A program made the translations under genes and the position numbers. This document shows positions 45,545 through 57,273 of a DNA stretch of 64,000 bases, one piece after another. Source of the stretch: Puccinia triticina (taxonomy: Eukaryota; Basidiomycota; Pucciniomycetes; Pucciniales; Pucciniaceae). Location of the stretch: positions 5,952,001-6,016,000 of the forward strand of contig NC_070566.1 in the NCBI RefSeq assembly GCF_026914185.1, read 5' to 3'. Within the stretch, counting starts at the first letter, position 1. Every line of letters starts with the position of its first letter. The notes beneath the pieces were generated by a model, which searched no databases, was not told the origin of the DNA, and saw nothing but the letters and a program-made list of their open reading frames with translations.

Positions 45545-46369
45545 AGGGCCACCAAAGGTTGCAGATTCTCTCAGCCCAAAAAATGCTGATAAATCATAAG
45601 TCCTCTCCCTGTGGGAGAGATCTTGATGCTATGCATCTCAACCAGGCCAACGCCTCCCCAGCCTCGCACCCACTAATCCCCACCCATGCGGATGCCCAAT
45701 TGGATTAGCTTATTCCGATTGTAAGCCGAGATAGTTAGCCCAGGCTAATCTAGCCACGGATGCGGATGCTCTCACATTTCTTCGGGGCTTTGCCAAGAAT
45801 TATGGGTGGCTCAAAAAGGATGCAGGAAGATATAGCAAATGTAGCTGAGCTGAGCTTCTTCGCTATCCATCATGAAGGATCTTGGACGAAGTTTTTCAAA
45901 GGTACAACGGTCTGCAGACATGTCCCGGCCCCCATGAGAGTTCTTCGTTTCATCAGTCCCGTCCTTCGGGGGTAGCCGGCGCTTGGCGCCACTTGGCGCC
46001 AAGGAGAGGACTTCGGGTGCCGGTCGGGTCACGTTGCCAGAAATCGGCAGCTTGACCCGATGAATGTGAAGTGCCCACGGGTGCCCATAGGTGAAAATTT
46101 GGATTTTAACCCGCGTCAACGGGGGGTTTCAGTGGCATTGCTCCTTATTCCTTCTAGCCTCTTCCGTTTGGGGCTTCACCCCCGGTGGTTGTTCGGTACC
46201 CTCCAGTCAATAGCTATACCCGTTGGTCTTCTGCTTCCCCTTGTCTCAGAAGTCAGCTCAAACTTTCTCTCTTTAGACGGCAGCGTTGTTGTCTTCGCTT
46301 TCCAGCCATGGCGGCAGGGTATAAAACACCCCGCCTTGCTCGGCGTTTTCCCGGCATTCCTCACTCATA

Positions 46370-49300
46370 ATGCTCTTAGTCACCAAATTTGTAGCCTTCT
46401 TGAGGCTTCCCATACCCATTCAGCGCACCTTTGACAGCCTGCAGACTTGTCCTGAATCACATGTCCTATTTCCGGACCATCCAGATACCTGTCCTACTAG
46501 TACTACCCATTCCCCCAAGCATTGGGACCCAAAAGCAACACCATATCCTCATGCTCGCAGGTATTCAAACTCATCGGACGTTTTCCATAGTAAGCAGAAT
46601 GGATCGGTCACCATCCCAGACCCTTACGGCTGGCTAGACACACCGTCGAAGGAGAGCAAAGAGACGCAGGTGCGCTATTTCCTGTAATAAAAAATAAATA
46701 AATAAACGTGATGGGAAAGATATTTGAAGCATGATTCTGACTGGCCGACCTTCTTATTTCAGCAATTTGTCACCAGGCAACAAGCCTTGGCAAAAGATTA
46801 CCTGAGCAAATACTCCCATCGAGAATTCCTCCACGAGACACTGACAAAGACTTGGAACTATGCAATGATCACTTGTCCATTTCTGGACCCGGACGGATAC
46901 TTCTACTTCTACTTCAAAACAGGCCCAAAATCCCAATCGATCCTCTATCGCGTCAAAAAAGGAGAAGAGGAGGAAGCATATAGGCGTAATACTGACCCCA
47001 AACAACCTGTGGGGGAGCTCTTCCTTGATCCCAACCTGTTCTCTATTGACGGCACCGCCGAACTCACTTTCGCGGCCAGTTCCGGGACGGGCACCTACGT
47101 AGCCTATGCAGTCTCCGGCTCTGGGGACGATTCAACTATCTATGTCCGTCGCACCGACAGCCCCCATACCAAATCTGCTGCTGATGGCGGCAAAAGAGGT
47201 GAGGACCTGGGGCGGATGAAGGATACGATCAAGAATGTCAAATCCAGTAAAATTGAGTGGATGAACAACGATTCCGGTAAGCCCAAAGAAAACTGTATAT
47301 TATGAAAGGCTTCTGTAGTGAGATGTGGATTAGTCCTTCATGGGCTGTTTGTTGACGCGATTGTAATCGACCCTATGCGGACGGACAGGTTTCTTCTATT
47401 CACGATTTCCTGACCCACTGTCCAAAGCTGCTGGGCCCGGTGCGAATCATCAAGGAAAAGTCGAGGGCGGCGCCGGGAAAAATACCAAGGCCGATCTCAA
47501 TCACATGGCAAGCATTCTAGTCCTTGAATCCTCACTGGCTTGAACACATTTCACAAAACTCATCGACCAACCCATTCGTGTCCATAGCTCTACTTTCACA
47601 GAATTGGAGAGCCACAGAGTAAAGATCTATTGATATTAACGGTCAGTGGATTTTGAAACTTTTTCCTTCATCATCAGAGGTTGATGTAATTTTGTTTTCA
47701 TCTGGCTTATAGGACCCGGATAATCCATCCTACTCGTGGGAACCTGCAGTTTCGGATGAGTGAGAGGCTTTCATTATCTGACCAGCCACTGGTTCCTCAT
47801 GGACTAACATGATTTCTGTTCTTCCAGCGGGAATTACCTCATCGTGACGAGCGGAAGGCGCGCCGACGACTCAAATCGAGTCTGGGTTGCCGATCTGAAC
47901 TCCCAGCCTCTGTCGAGTGAGATGAAGTGGCACAAAGTTGTCAATGAATTTGGAAACCAGTACTCCTTCGTTACAAATGACGACAGTCTACTGTATTTCC
48001 TGACCAACAAGGATGCACCCAAGTGCAAAGGTACGAAGGGAACAATCATTAATTTTTGCTGAGTTTTCCAACATACCAACAATTCTTGATTCGTAGTGGT
48101 GACGTATGACTTGAGTAAGCCGCAAGAAGGGTTCAAAGACTTGCTCCGTGAGGATCCCAATGCAGTTCTGGAGGGTTTTTATCCCATCAATAACAACCTG
48201 GCTATTCTGGGCTATTCACAAGACGCCAAATCTGTAACATACCTTCATGAGCTCCAGTCGGGAAAGAGGATCAAACAAATTGGCGAGGATCTGATTGGTA
48301 GCGTCGACGGCGTCTCCGGTAGGCGAAACCACAACGAGTTCTTCATCCAGATGACTAGCCTCTTGAGTCCCGCCACGATCTACCGGTAAGTGATCGGTGG
48401 CAATTATACATTTCGGGTTGGGGTTGAATGTGTGGATTTGTGCAATCCTACCTCTGATGTCACCTACCACTTTGTACGGCCATGTGTTCATCCTGTCCAG
48501 CTACCGTTTTAATTCTGAAGAGGATCGCAGTCCGACGCGGGTCGAATTCAGAAGGACTCCCATTTCTGGATGGAATCCCGACGATTTTGTCTCAAAACAA
48601 GTCTTCTATGAATCAAAGGATGGGACCAAAGTGCCGATGTTCATCGTTCACAGGAAAGATTTCAAGCAAGACGGTACTGCACCGGAGTTTCAGTACGGAT
48701 ACGTGAGCCCCTTGATCTTTTGGTTTGTCGTGCAATTAGCTAACAAAAGCCGGACAGCTGATCGAGCGGTGTGAACTGTTCTGCAGGGTGGTTTTGGACT
48801 CAGCCTCTCGCCCTTCTTTGCGGCCCCTTATTTGTGCTTCATAGCACATTATGGAGGGGTATTTGCTGTGCCTAACATCCGAGGGGGTGGAGAGTATGGA
48901 GAAGGATGGCATTTAGCAGGCAGGTCAGTGCTCTGAGTGGTTTCCCGCCGCCGCGAAATTTGGTGATTTCTTGAATGCTTATTGGACAAATTCCAATTCC
49001 AATGGATTTTGGATTGGCACAGCTTGGAGAAAAAACAGAACGGGCTTGACGACTTTCAGTACGCTACCAAATATCTGATTGCCAATCGGTATGTGGCTCC
49101 CGACAAGGTGACCATCATGGGTGGCAGGGTCGGTGGTCTCTTGGTGGCCGCCTGCGTCAACCAGGCCCCGGAGCTCTATGGAGCTGCCATTGCCGAGGCG
49201 GGAGTATTTGATATGCTAAGGTTCCAGCGGTTCAAGATTGGGTGAGGTTCACCTTCTTCAATATCTTTCGTCCTCTTTCCGCACTGTTTCCTCTTGAAGC

Positions 49301-49906
49301 TCACTCTTCTCGCACTATTCCTGGCTTGAAAGACGGGATTGGGTCTCTGAATATGGAAACCCAGACGACCCCGAGGCGTTCGACTACTTGATCAAATATT
49401 CCCCTTTGCATAACATCAACCCAGCCGCTCATTATCCGGCTCTTTTGCTCATCACAGCGGGTCAGTAACAGCTTCATCTTTTCATCTCTATCGGTCTCAT
49501 GAATGGACGCGTCATCGGATCAATTTCACAGTGGGTTGGTGGACCAATGCTAATCACGATCTTCGAATCTCTTTGTACAGACCGTGACAATCAGGCTGTT
49601 CCTTCACACAGCTTCAAGTACGCAGCTGCCGTCCAACACGCTCTCCCGATGAATAAACAACCTTGCCTTTTGAGGGTCGAGATGAACGCGGCTCATGGAG
49701 ACGAGGAGAATATCGAGATGGAGATCAATACCATGGTCGACCAATGTCCGTCTCAATGCCTCTATCTCTCTCTCAACATATTTCTTTCTCCTTTGTGGGA
49801 CTGCGACTAAAGTCTTGTTTCTTTTCTTCTGGGAGTTTTAGTCAGCTTCATTGCCCTCAGTCTTAGCTTAGAGTGGAAGGAGTACAACGGAGAAAGAGCA
49901 TCTTGA
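46370..49906 (+). CDS. Prolyl oligopeptidase homologue lacking the catalytic serine
   Basis: Thirteen exons (46370-46669, 46763-47276, 47389-47507, 47588-47641, 47713-47759, 47828-48030, 48097-48385, 48501-48702, 48787-48923, 49023-49241, 49333-49460, 49581-49745, 49842-49906) close in frame as 813 residues. The intron after 47507 begins GC instead of GT. S9A prolyl oligopeptidases (about 710 residues) cut short proline-containing peptides using a beta-propeller and an alpha/beta hydrolase domain. Seen here: YPHARRYS and [10 protein letters not shown] at the N-terminus, propeller strands ([35 protein letters not shown]), and hydrolase motifs [37 protein letters not shown]. The nucleophile loop reads GGRVGG (49120-49137) where the family has GGSNGG, so the serine is Arg657. 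Asp740 and His776 of the triad remain, but the substrate-binding Arg next to Asp740 is Gln742. The intact frame argues for a pseudoenzyme rather than simple decay. An extra N-terminal 60 residues could be a targeting segment. Confidence 0.85.
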
Positions 49907-50169
49907 TTGATTATGGTTATAGCCACCCATCCTCTCACTGCTCCTCTTCTAATGAATCTGTTCTCTGATCCTGAATTTAAAACTAAGAAATCTAATTAGA
50001 AAGTTTCCAGTTGCATCCCCAAGCAACAAAAAAAACATGATATCTAGACGTACACGCACCAGGAAAAAAAGTAGTAACTTAATGGCAAGTGAAATGATAC
50101 AGCTTTGGTTTCACTCCAATAATGCTCCAATGCTTCTCCAATGCTGCTCCTCTCCACCAGCACATCTAG
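49907..50169. other. 3' flank of the oligopeptidase gene
   Basis: AT-rich, no features beyond a probable 3' untranslated region. Confidence 0.4.
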
Positions 50170-50765
50170 GGCTTGCATGACAGGTGCAAATCACTCAATG
50201 TGATACAACCAGATGATTCTCAGCTTTGGCCCTGGCCCAGCTGATTCTCAGACTTTAAACTGGCTCAGCTGATGCTCAGCTTTTGACCTGGCCCAGCTGA
50301 TGCTCAGCTTTGGCACCAGCCAACTGATGATCATCTTTGGCCTTGGCAAAGCTGATGCTAAGCCTTGGCTGTGGCTCAGAGGATGCTCAGCTTTGGCCTT
50401 ATTCTATCTGATTTTCAGCTCTGGTCCTGTCCAATCTGACACCCATCTTTGTCTCTGGCTTGGCTCAGCTGATACTCAGCTGGCCAGCTGGCCCAGGACT
50501 GGGTCAAAGCTGAGCATCAGCTGGGCCAGGAATGGGAAAAAGCTGAGAAATGACTGGTACAAAGCTGAGAATCAGCCGCACCAGGATTAGTACAAAGCTG
50601 AGCCTCAGCTGGGCAAGGACTAGTGAAAAGGCTTTATTCTAATGCTGAGAGTGAGCTGTGTGACAAAGCTGAGTATGAGCTGGGCAAAAACACTGAGTAG
50701 GAGCTTAGTACCAAAGCTGAGCATCAGCTGGACAGAACTGCAGATCAGTTGGGCCTATCAACAAC
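50170..50765. repeat. AGCTGATGCTCAGCTTTGG minisatellite with central inversion
   Basis: The left half repeats AGCTGATGCTCAGCTTTGGC with CTGGCCC links, unit about 30-40 bp. Around 50485 the orientation flips to AAAGCTGAGCATCAGCTGGG. The whole array is a 600-bp imperfect palindrome made of repeats. Confidence 0.85.
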
Positions 50766-53700
50766 TGATCAGGACCTCCTTGGTAAATTTTGGAAGTTGA
50801 GGAGAGGGTTGGGAGATTTGGGTCATTGGATAGATGGTGGGTAGATGGCTGGAGCTGGCATGATTTCACTTGTTGTCAGGCTCTGTCAGGCTTGGGTGAT
50901 GCCAAGAGAACGACTTCTCTTCTAGCTACACCGGCGATGGCGTTCAGTAGCGCGCAGAGGAGTGCAAGATACAAAAATAATAATATTATTTTTATACACC
51001 ACGGATGTTTGCTCAGCACTTGCGTGCAAGTGCCTTCACCCCTCTCTTTAGGAACCCTTTAAGATCTCTTTAAGAACTTGGCTCCAAGTGATGTGTAATT
51101 TTGTCCTGAATTTTTTCTGAAGTTATGCTGAATGTTTATGAAGTCATGTTGGAAAGGGTCTGATATCATATTGATACCAACTGCAACTTGACCGTATATA
51201 TTACTTTAACTCTTGAAAAAAATATGTACAACCACACTGCAATGAATTGTCAACTGCTTGGCAGAAACAATGGTTTCTTCTATTGAAACTATATCATATA
51301 TTTTGATTAATCATGGGGTTATACCAGGGGAGCTTGCTCAGCACTTGCATGCAATTTCAATCATTCAATAATTTCTTTAACCTTTTAAACTTACTTCCAG
51401 AACTCTATCAGCAAGTTACACTCAATTTCCACTCAATTAACTTGTGGTCAATCCATGCTGAATTAATGTTGAATCAATTCTGAATTTAGCTCAAGGCAAG
51501 TTTGAGATGGGTTCAATCTGGCTTGAGACTGAATTCTAAGGCTCTTGTGAGGATAAAGAAAACTTTTCAATGAGAAGATCTTGTCAACTTGAATTCCCAA
51601 ATGTCCAGGAGATATTCCTCAACTTCTTGTGAAAGAGTGAAATTCACCCTTCTGAGGTTTAGAAGATGGTCAAGATAAATCCTTGAAGCTTACAGAGAGT
51701 CATTCCATAAGAAATAAAGCTGTAGATAAACTTGATATGTGAGCTTGGAAAAGAGAAACTCTTTGGCAAAATTCCTGATTCATCAATTGTTTAAAATGAA
51801 TTTCAATCTGAACACAAAGATTTGGTAGTAAATTTGAAGAGGTTTTGATGTATTAAATATTTAACAATGAATTTTTGGTGTGTTTTCTCTAACATTGAAT
51901 TCCTCTCTAACAGTTCTTTTAGATTAAATCTTCATTACTCTCTGTGCCAGTTTTCCAGTACGCATGCATTTCCCAGGTTGGGTCTGCTTGACATGATGAG
52001 TGGACAATCTTGGGTATCAATTTCAATCTGAACATGTTATTCTTACTCAAATTTCTGTGGCTCTCTGGGCTAATTTTATATTGAATCATCATATTCTGGA
52101 TTGGCTCTCTTTGATTGTTTCAGGAATGATGTGGGGAGTAGTGTTGTGAAATATTTGCTATTAATTGAATGTGCATCATTTTCCATGCTTGTTGTCCCAC
52201 CTGCAGATGCTATATTGGTTCTGCTTGACATGTTGTGTCAATGGCCTGCAAGCAATCAGCTCTGCTAGAATTCCAAGAGCCTCAGCTGGTGTTTTCTTTG
52301 GCCAAAACCCAAACCTTGAGAAATTCAACATGTGAAGGAGCCTACCCAAAACAAGAGCAAACATTACAAGGTTTCACAGGAGCTTGGTAGCAAGAACAAT
52401 TGTAAAAGATACAAGCGGAAATCTTACCATCAGGTTTCAACTAGCAGACATTCTGTATTCCTCAAAGGAATTCAAGAAGAATAAAAGATCAGCTTGGTTA
52501 ACAGGGTATCCCCATGATTTTTTTTTGGTTGCAAGTTGGTTGTCTGATTCTTCATGGTTAGCTGTTACATGAACAGATTGTAGCAAAAAATCACAAGGGT
52601 TAGATACAATTAGGCAACACTTATCAAGGATGAAAATATGGTTACTGAAAATGTGACACAAAAATGCATGGAAACAAACAACCTGTGATTCATAGTCAAA
52701 AGCAACATCCCAGAAGTGATCTAGTTCACCATTTCTGAGATTTTCAACAGTTGAATCAACATATAGCAAGGTGTGTCTCTGGAAAACTATAAGAAGAAGA
52801 ATCATATTTACGCCTCAAGTCATTATGTTCACTTGGATTTAAGGAAAGAATTACTACAAGACTCAAAAATCTGGTTGTGATTGATTTATATGTTGGGTAG
52901 AAGAGGGAGTTGACATGCAAGTTGATTTTGAATTCGAATTTTTACTTCAAGCTTTTTGGGCAGAATGGGGTCTTTGAATGGTACTGATGTTTAAAGAGAG
53001 TATCTTTTTTTATCTGGCCAGAAGTGGCTGAGCCTGTGTTTAAATTGAAGCAGACTGTTTGAAAATTTCATAGTTAAGTTCCATTTGAGAATGATGAATG
53101 CATGCATTGGCAATCCCCAATTCAGTCCATTTAAAATGATCAGGGATGTGAGATCTCTCTTCTAATTTATTGGCAGAAATGGGCTTTGGGTATGAGGTGG
53201 AGTGGCTCTACCATTTGCTGGTTGATTCTTGAAATTTCAACATATAACATTTACACCCTTGGAAGTGGGTGGTGTAGCCACCTTGGAATATACTTGCAAA
53301 TTCTTTTTGTGTGCCGTAGCTGGCTCCCTGAAGCAAATTTTCCAAATTTTCTTTTTTTTGGTGGGGATTTAAGGGCAAGCCATGCACAAGTGAATTGAGG
53401 CATGTTGAATCACCCTGAATTCCAACTTCCACTGCACATGGATCTTTCAGAAAAAAAATATGGATTGATTCAATTCAGAATGAGGATTAACAATTTTCAA
53501 GATACTCAAGGCGTGAATTCTGAATCTGTGAGTTGTTGTGTAGTGAATTAGATGCCAAGTTTATAAAGAACTATCTTTCCAGAAGGATCACATTTTTTCA
53601 CATTTTTTCTGGTTTACTGCACCATTTTCTTCTCCCTGATTCAAGAAATATTTTTAAATAAAGAAAAAAAATAACATATCTGACTTACAATTCACATTGC

Positions 53701-53975
53701 TTCAAAGTTTGAGCCTGAACTACTGTTGATTAGTCTGGAATTTGGGAATTGCTGTCTTCCCAAGTTGTGTTAGTATTTTTTTCCTCTTCAGACTTCTGTC
53801 TATTTTAGAAGTAGAGTAATTTTTTGAATTAAATTTTTGACTTCTTTTGGTTTTGAACCGGCTGACTTGAATTGGCTTGTGTCACACTAACGTACGCCCG
53901 TACGTTTGTGTGACAACGGGAGTCCTACACTGCGCGACTCCTCGGAGAGGCTTATGCAATAAGCTCCTCAACTGG
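50766..53975. other. AT-rich gene-empty stretch
   Basis: Three kilobases of AT-rich DNA have no frame above about 120 codons with protein character, no LTR and no clear TIR. Near 50985-51040 and 51325-51350 the words GCTCAGCACTTGCGTGCAAG and GCTCAGCACTTGCATGCAA recur, suggesting an old duplication. At 53878-53922 a hairpin TGTCACACTAACGTACG / CGTACGTTTGTGTGACA is present. Confidence 0.45.
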
Positions 53976-54335
53976 CCGGGTGGATCTCTTCAACCCACAC
54001 TCCAATTGATGGCCGACCAACGGGTGGAGTACACACTCCGCTCGATGAACGGCAATCAAGCGGAGTATACATCCCACCCAATGACCGGGCATCAACTGGG
54101 GTGTGTACTCCCACTAATGATGAATGGCCATTGATTCCTGTGCACACCACTCAATGACCGGCCATTGAGCGGCGTTCTGGGGTTTAATGCCGCTCAATGG
54201 CCATTGAGTGGAGTACATACCCCACTCAATGGCCAAGTGCTCCCCCCTCAATGACCTTTCTGTACAGGCCATCAAGAGGAAATGTGACTCCCCTCAATGG
54301 CTGGCACAGACCGGTTCATAATCCCATCCTTCACG
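53976..54335. repeat. Palindromic minisatellite (CAATGACCGGCCATTGAG type)
   Basis: Units such as CTCAATGACCGGCCATTGAG with GGAGTACAC/GTGTACTCC linkers. Same family of arrays as 348, 37560, 43235 and 63325. No TIR pair could be identified around it. Confidence 0.82.
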
Positions 54336-55140
54336 CGTTGTTAATTTGGTCTGAGCTGAACTTTCCTGAAGATATTGCATATCATCCTTGATATGCAACA
54401 TGCATACAAGGCCTTTTGAAATTAGTTTACCATATTTTTGTTAACACCAAGAAACTACCAAAGTAGTGATATTTGGCAACCAATCCCATTGTAGCTGCTA
54501 CATTTGGGGATTTTGTGGTCAGTCAAGGTACACAATAAGTTTTTGGGGCCTTTTGATTATTTTGATACAAATTTCATGGAAGAACTCCCAGCCTGCGTTG
54601 AGATATAGTGACAGAAACACCAAGAAAAACCAACTTAGTGATATTATTACGTCTGCTGGCTTCTGGAATGATAGCCCGGCTGACAAAATCACTCTTGTGG
54701 TGTATTTGTATGAGTGATTGGCTCCTCTTTGGCGTTGTTAGATGTGAGAGAGGAGAGAGATTGATCCTTAAGAGATCCACAAAGGTGTACCGCTCAATGC
54801 GCCTGTATTTAATGTGCCTAAAAAAGCTGTATGATTTAGCTGGAAGCTAATTGGTGCTCATAAACTGTAGAGACTGTAAAATGAAGATGTGTCTGGTGAG
54901 AGTCAAACTCACAACCTCAGCTATGCTGAGACACATACTAGAGTGCTGCCTTTACCAACTAGGCTACAGACAATTGTGGCTGCCAGATGGGTGGTTGGTT
55001 GGTAGTGCTCATGGGTCAATCCAACAGCCCTCCATACTGTGGTGATGCATCATGGTAGGAGACTAACAGACAGCTCAACAGAAAAGGGAGTCGGCTGCCT
55101 AATTGGCCCTCCGCAGAACATAATTTGGGAGTCGTCTGCG
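54336..55140. other. AT-rich stretch with a tRNA-like sequence
   Basis: No protein gene. The only feature is the tRNA-like sequence at 54890-54972. Confidence 0.4.
54890..54972 (-). tRNA. tRNA-like sequence with long variable arm (probably pseudo-tRNA)
   Basis: On the minus strand, 83 bases fold into a type II cloverleaf. It has acceptor TGTCTG/CAGACA, a three-pair D stem (GCC/GGC), a variable-arm hairpin CTCAGC-ATA-GCTGAG and a T arm GTGAG-TTTGACT-CTCAC. The long variable arm is typical of Ser or Leu tRNAs. The anticodon stem pairs poorly and the anticodon cannot be read with confidence, so it may be a pseudogene or the head of a SINE. No CCA is encoded, as normal in eukaryotes. Confidence 0.4.
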
Positions 55141-55144
55141 TGCA

Positions 55145-55720
55145 CTGGTAGTTACCCCCGCATGAAATTGTTACGTGGCATGTAACCCCATATAAAATTG
55201 TTACACAGCATCTAAACCCCGTATAACATTGTTACGCGGCATGTAAACCCCATGTAACATTGTTACATGGTATGTAACCCCTGTATAGCATTGTTATGTA
55301 AACCCCGCATAACATTGTTGTGTGGCATTTAACTCCCCTATAACATTGTTACACCCCATGTAAAATTTACATCAGGCAACCCATGTATCAAGCTTGTGCA
55401 ACATGTAACCTGTTCCCATATCACACAATCCCCATGAAACATGTTTCTGCAACACGCAACCCCCATGTAGGATGTTCCTGCAACATGTAACCCCCAAGTA
55501 CCCCACATGAATGTCCCACACCATGTAACCCCCATGACAGAATTTTACAAACAGTGTAACAGGTGTATAACATGTAACATGTACGCACCACCCATGACAT
55601 GCACAAATACCATGTAACCTGTAAGCAACAAGTACGCACTGTTGGAATATATGCTTCAAGCTCCATTTGAGGGGCCAAGCTATATGATCTAATATCCAAA
55701 TATCACCAATAAGACCAACT
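55145..55720. repeat. GTAACCCC/ACATTGTTAC minisatellite
   Basis: At least six units of about 33 bp with GTTACGCGGCATGTAA and CCCCATGTAACATT words at 55165-55370. Looser CATGTAACCCCCATG repeats continue to about 55640. Long frames on the minus strand are repeat artefacts. Confidence 0.75.
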
Positions 55721-55795
55721 GTGTGTTTAGCTCAGTGGTATAAGAGCAGCTCTCATGAATGTAGAAGGTCGTGGGTTCAAATCCCACAACACACA
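55721..55795 (+). tRNA. tRNA-like sequence with degraded anticodon arm
   Basis: 75 bases fit a cloverleaf: acceptor GTGTGTT/AACACAC (7 of 7 pairs), D stem GCTC/GAGC, T arm GTGGG-TTCAAAT-CCCAC (5 of 5). A-box (TAGCTCAGTGGT) and B-box (GGTTCAAATCC) promoter words are intact. The anticodon stem GCTCT/GTAGA pairs badly and the base before the anticodon is not T. It is either a pseudo-tRNA or a Pol III-driven SINE head. The sequence CTCATGA hints at a Met (CAT) ancestor, but that is weak. Confidence 0.5.
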
Positions 55796-56440
55796 ATTCT
55801 TTTCACCTGAGTAATTTCAACACGCACACCACAACACACATTTATACATGCAACATTCAATATGTAACCCAACATGTAACATGTAGACCAGCATGGAACA
55901 TGTAAACATCATGTAATATTTCACCCCCAATGTACCAATTTGTTAGGTTTATGTAACCAGGGGGTGTGCACACCACCATTGGAGCAGAAGGCTGGACGGA
56001 AAGTGCTGTAAGAAATGCAAACGCCAGAGGAAACATGTGAAAATTGCTTCATTTGAAAGTAGAGATTCAGGCGGTTATTTTGAGCCAATAAAATGGATAT
56101 AAAGTTCAGCGGGACCGGGTCTAAATGAGGTTTAAAGTTGTCAATGCATGATGACTAACGTGCATGTGAAGCCCTGCACTTCCCTTGGGTTTCACAAGGT
56201 TACACAGGACTATCCCTTGATTACATCAGCTTATATTTCACTCTTAGCTATATAGTCTGCACTTCCCCGCTCCCCACCTAGCTCAGCAGAGACCCCGGAC
56301 TGATCCCTCTCTCACTGAGCTAGGTAAGCTTCTGATTCCTTTTCTCCTCTTTCTTCTATGACTCATCTTGTATGTAGGAGAGACCCTGGACTGATCCCTC
56401 TCTCACTGAACTAGCTCTAGGAAATAAAGCCCCCAAGATT
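55796..56440. repeat. Intergenic DNA with a tandem duplication
   Basis: 56288-56325 and 56380-56420 both read GAGACCC.GGACTGATCCCT followed by CTCTCACTGA, an approximately 90-bp period. Remaining sequence has no supportable gene. Confidence 0.5.
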
Positions 56441-56482
56441 GTTTCACCAGGGAAGAAAGTGTTGCACTCTCTAGAGAGTGCC
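56441..56482. repeat. Inverted-repeat end with an 18-bp palindrome (left)
   Basis: GGGAAGAAAGTGTTGCACTC leads into the perfect palindrome GCACTCTCTAGAGAGTGC. The inverse of the whole block, about 42 bp, lies at 59155-59200. Together they could be the ends of a 2.7-kb element or two copies of a short repeat. Confidence 0.65.
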
Positions 56483-56639
56483 AGACCATAATTTTTGTCT
56501 AGAAGTCTGCCAGATATGAGCCATTTCCCCATGTGCAAATGAGTTGTGGGTTGGCCATGTGTTTATACTCAACTAATACTGATCTTATCTGTATCAAATC
56601 TTGTTGGATTTGGTGAGTTAGACTTGTATAATGGCTTTC

Positions 56640-57030
56640 TCCACTCCACCGCCATTACACACACATATTCTCCACTGACTGGTGTGTACCAGCCAGGAAT
56701 TTGAGACAACCTCCAATTGATTACTGTGTTGCATGGCCATCAAGTGGAGAAAACCTCCGTGTAATGACTGGTTTAGATGGCCATCAGGTGGAGTGATTCC
56801 CAACTCCATGATGCTGTGTAATGGCCATGAAGTGCATCCATCCTCCAGTTGATGAACATGTATCCCAGCATTTGAGCAGAGACATCCTTCACCCAATGAC
56901 TGTTGTGTATGGCCATTGAGTTAATGGATTCTCATATCAATAACTGGTGTATACTGGCCATTGAGTGGAGATGTCCTCCACTTGATTACACATTAATGGG
57001 CTTTGAAACACCCAGCTAAATGACCAGTAC
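56640..57030. repeat. Degenerate minisatellite (ATGGCCATCAAGTGGAG type)
   Basis: Loose repeats of TGGCCATCAAGTGGAGA and TCCACTTGATGACC-like inverse words, more diverged than the other arrays. Similar words continue to about 57260 and again at 57590-57670. Confidence 0.6.
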
Positions 57031-57273
57031 ATGATGTTCATCAAGCAGGGACTTTCTCATATTGACGAACCAGGAAAAATTATATATTGCGCTGGGGAAG
57101 TCCCGGATCAATGCTCAGTACATGCTGATGCTGGCCATCCAGCTGGGCTTTGGAGAGCTAGGTGGCCATTATATACTGCCTCGCGAGCTTGGGAAGGCCT
57201 GCTCGATGACCAGTATGTGCTGTTCATCGGGCTAGGGCCTCTATGTGATGACCATCAGGTACTGGTTATTGGA

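Larger units (their letters stand above)
44037..46369. repeat. Inverted-repeat pair enclosing a 1.3-kb AT-rich stretch
   Basis: About 44108-44207 and 45547-45650 are inverse copies of about 100 bp, sharing GGCCTGGT.AAGATGCAT, GAGATCTCTCC, GGGAGAGGAC and CTGAGAGAATCTGCAA. A T-run plus G-run lies between them at 44786-44822. The right copy abuts the MITE at 45335-45544. From 45650 to 46369 no gene is supported, although 45910-46360 is GC-richer and may contain the promoter of the next gene. Confidence 0.6.
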
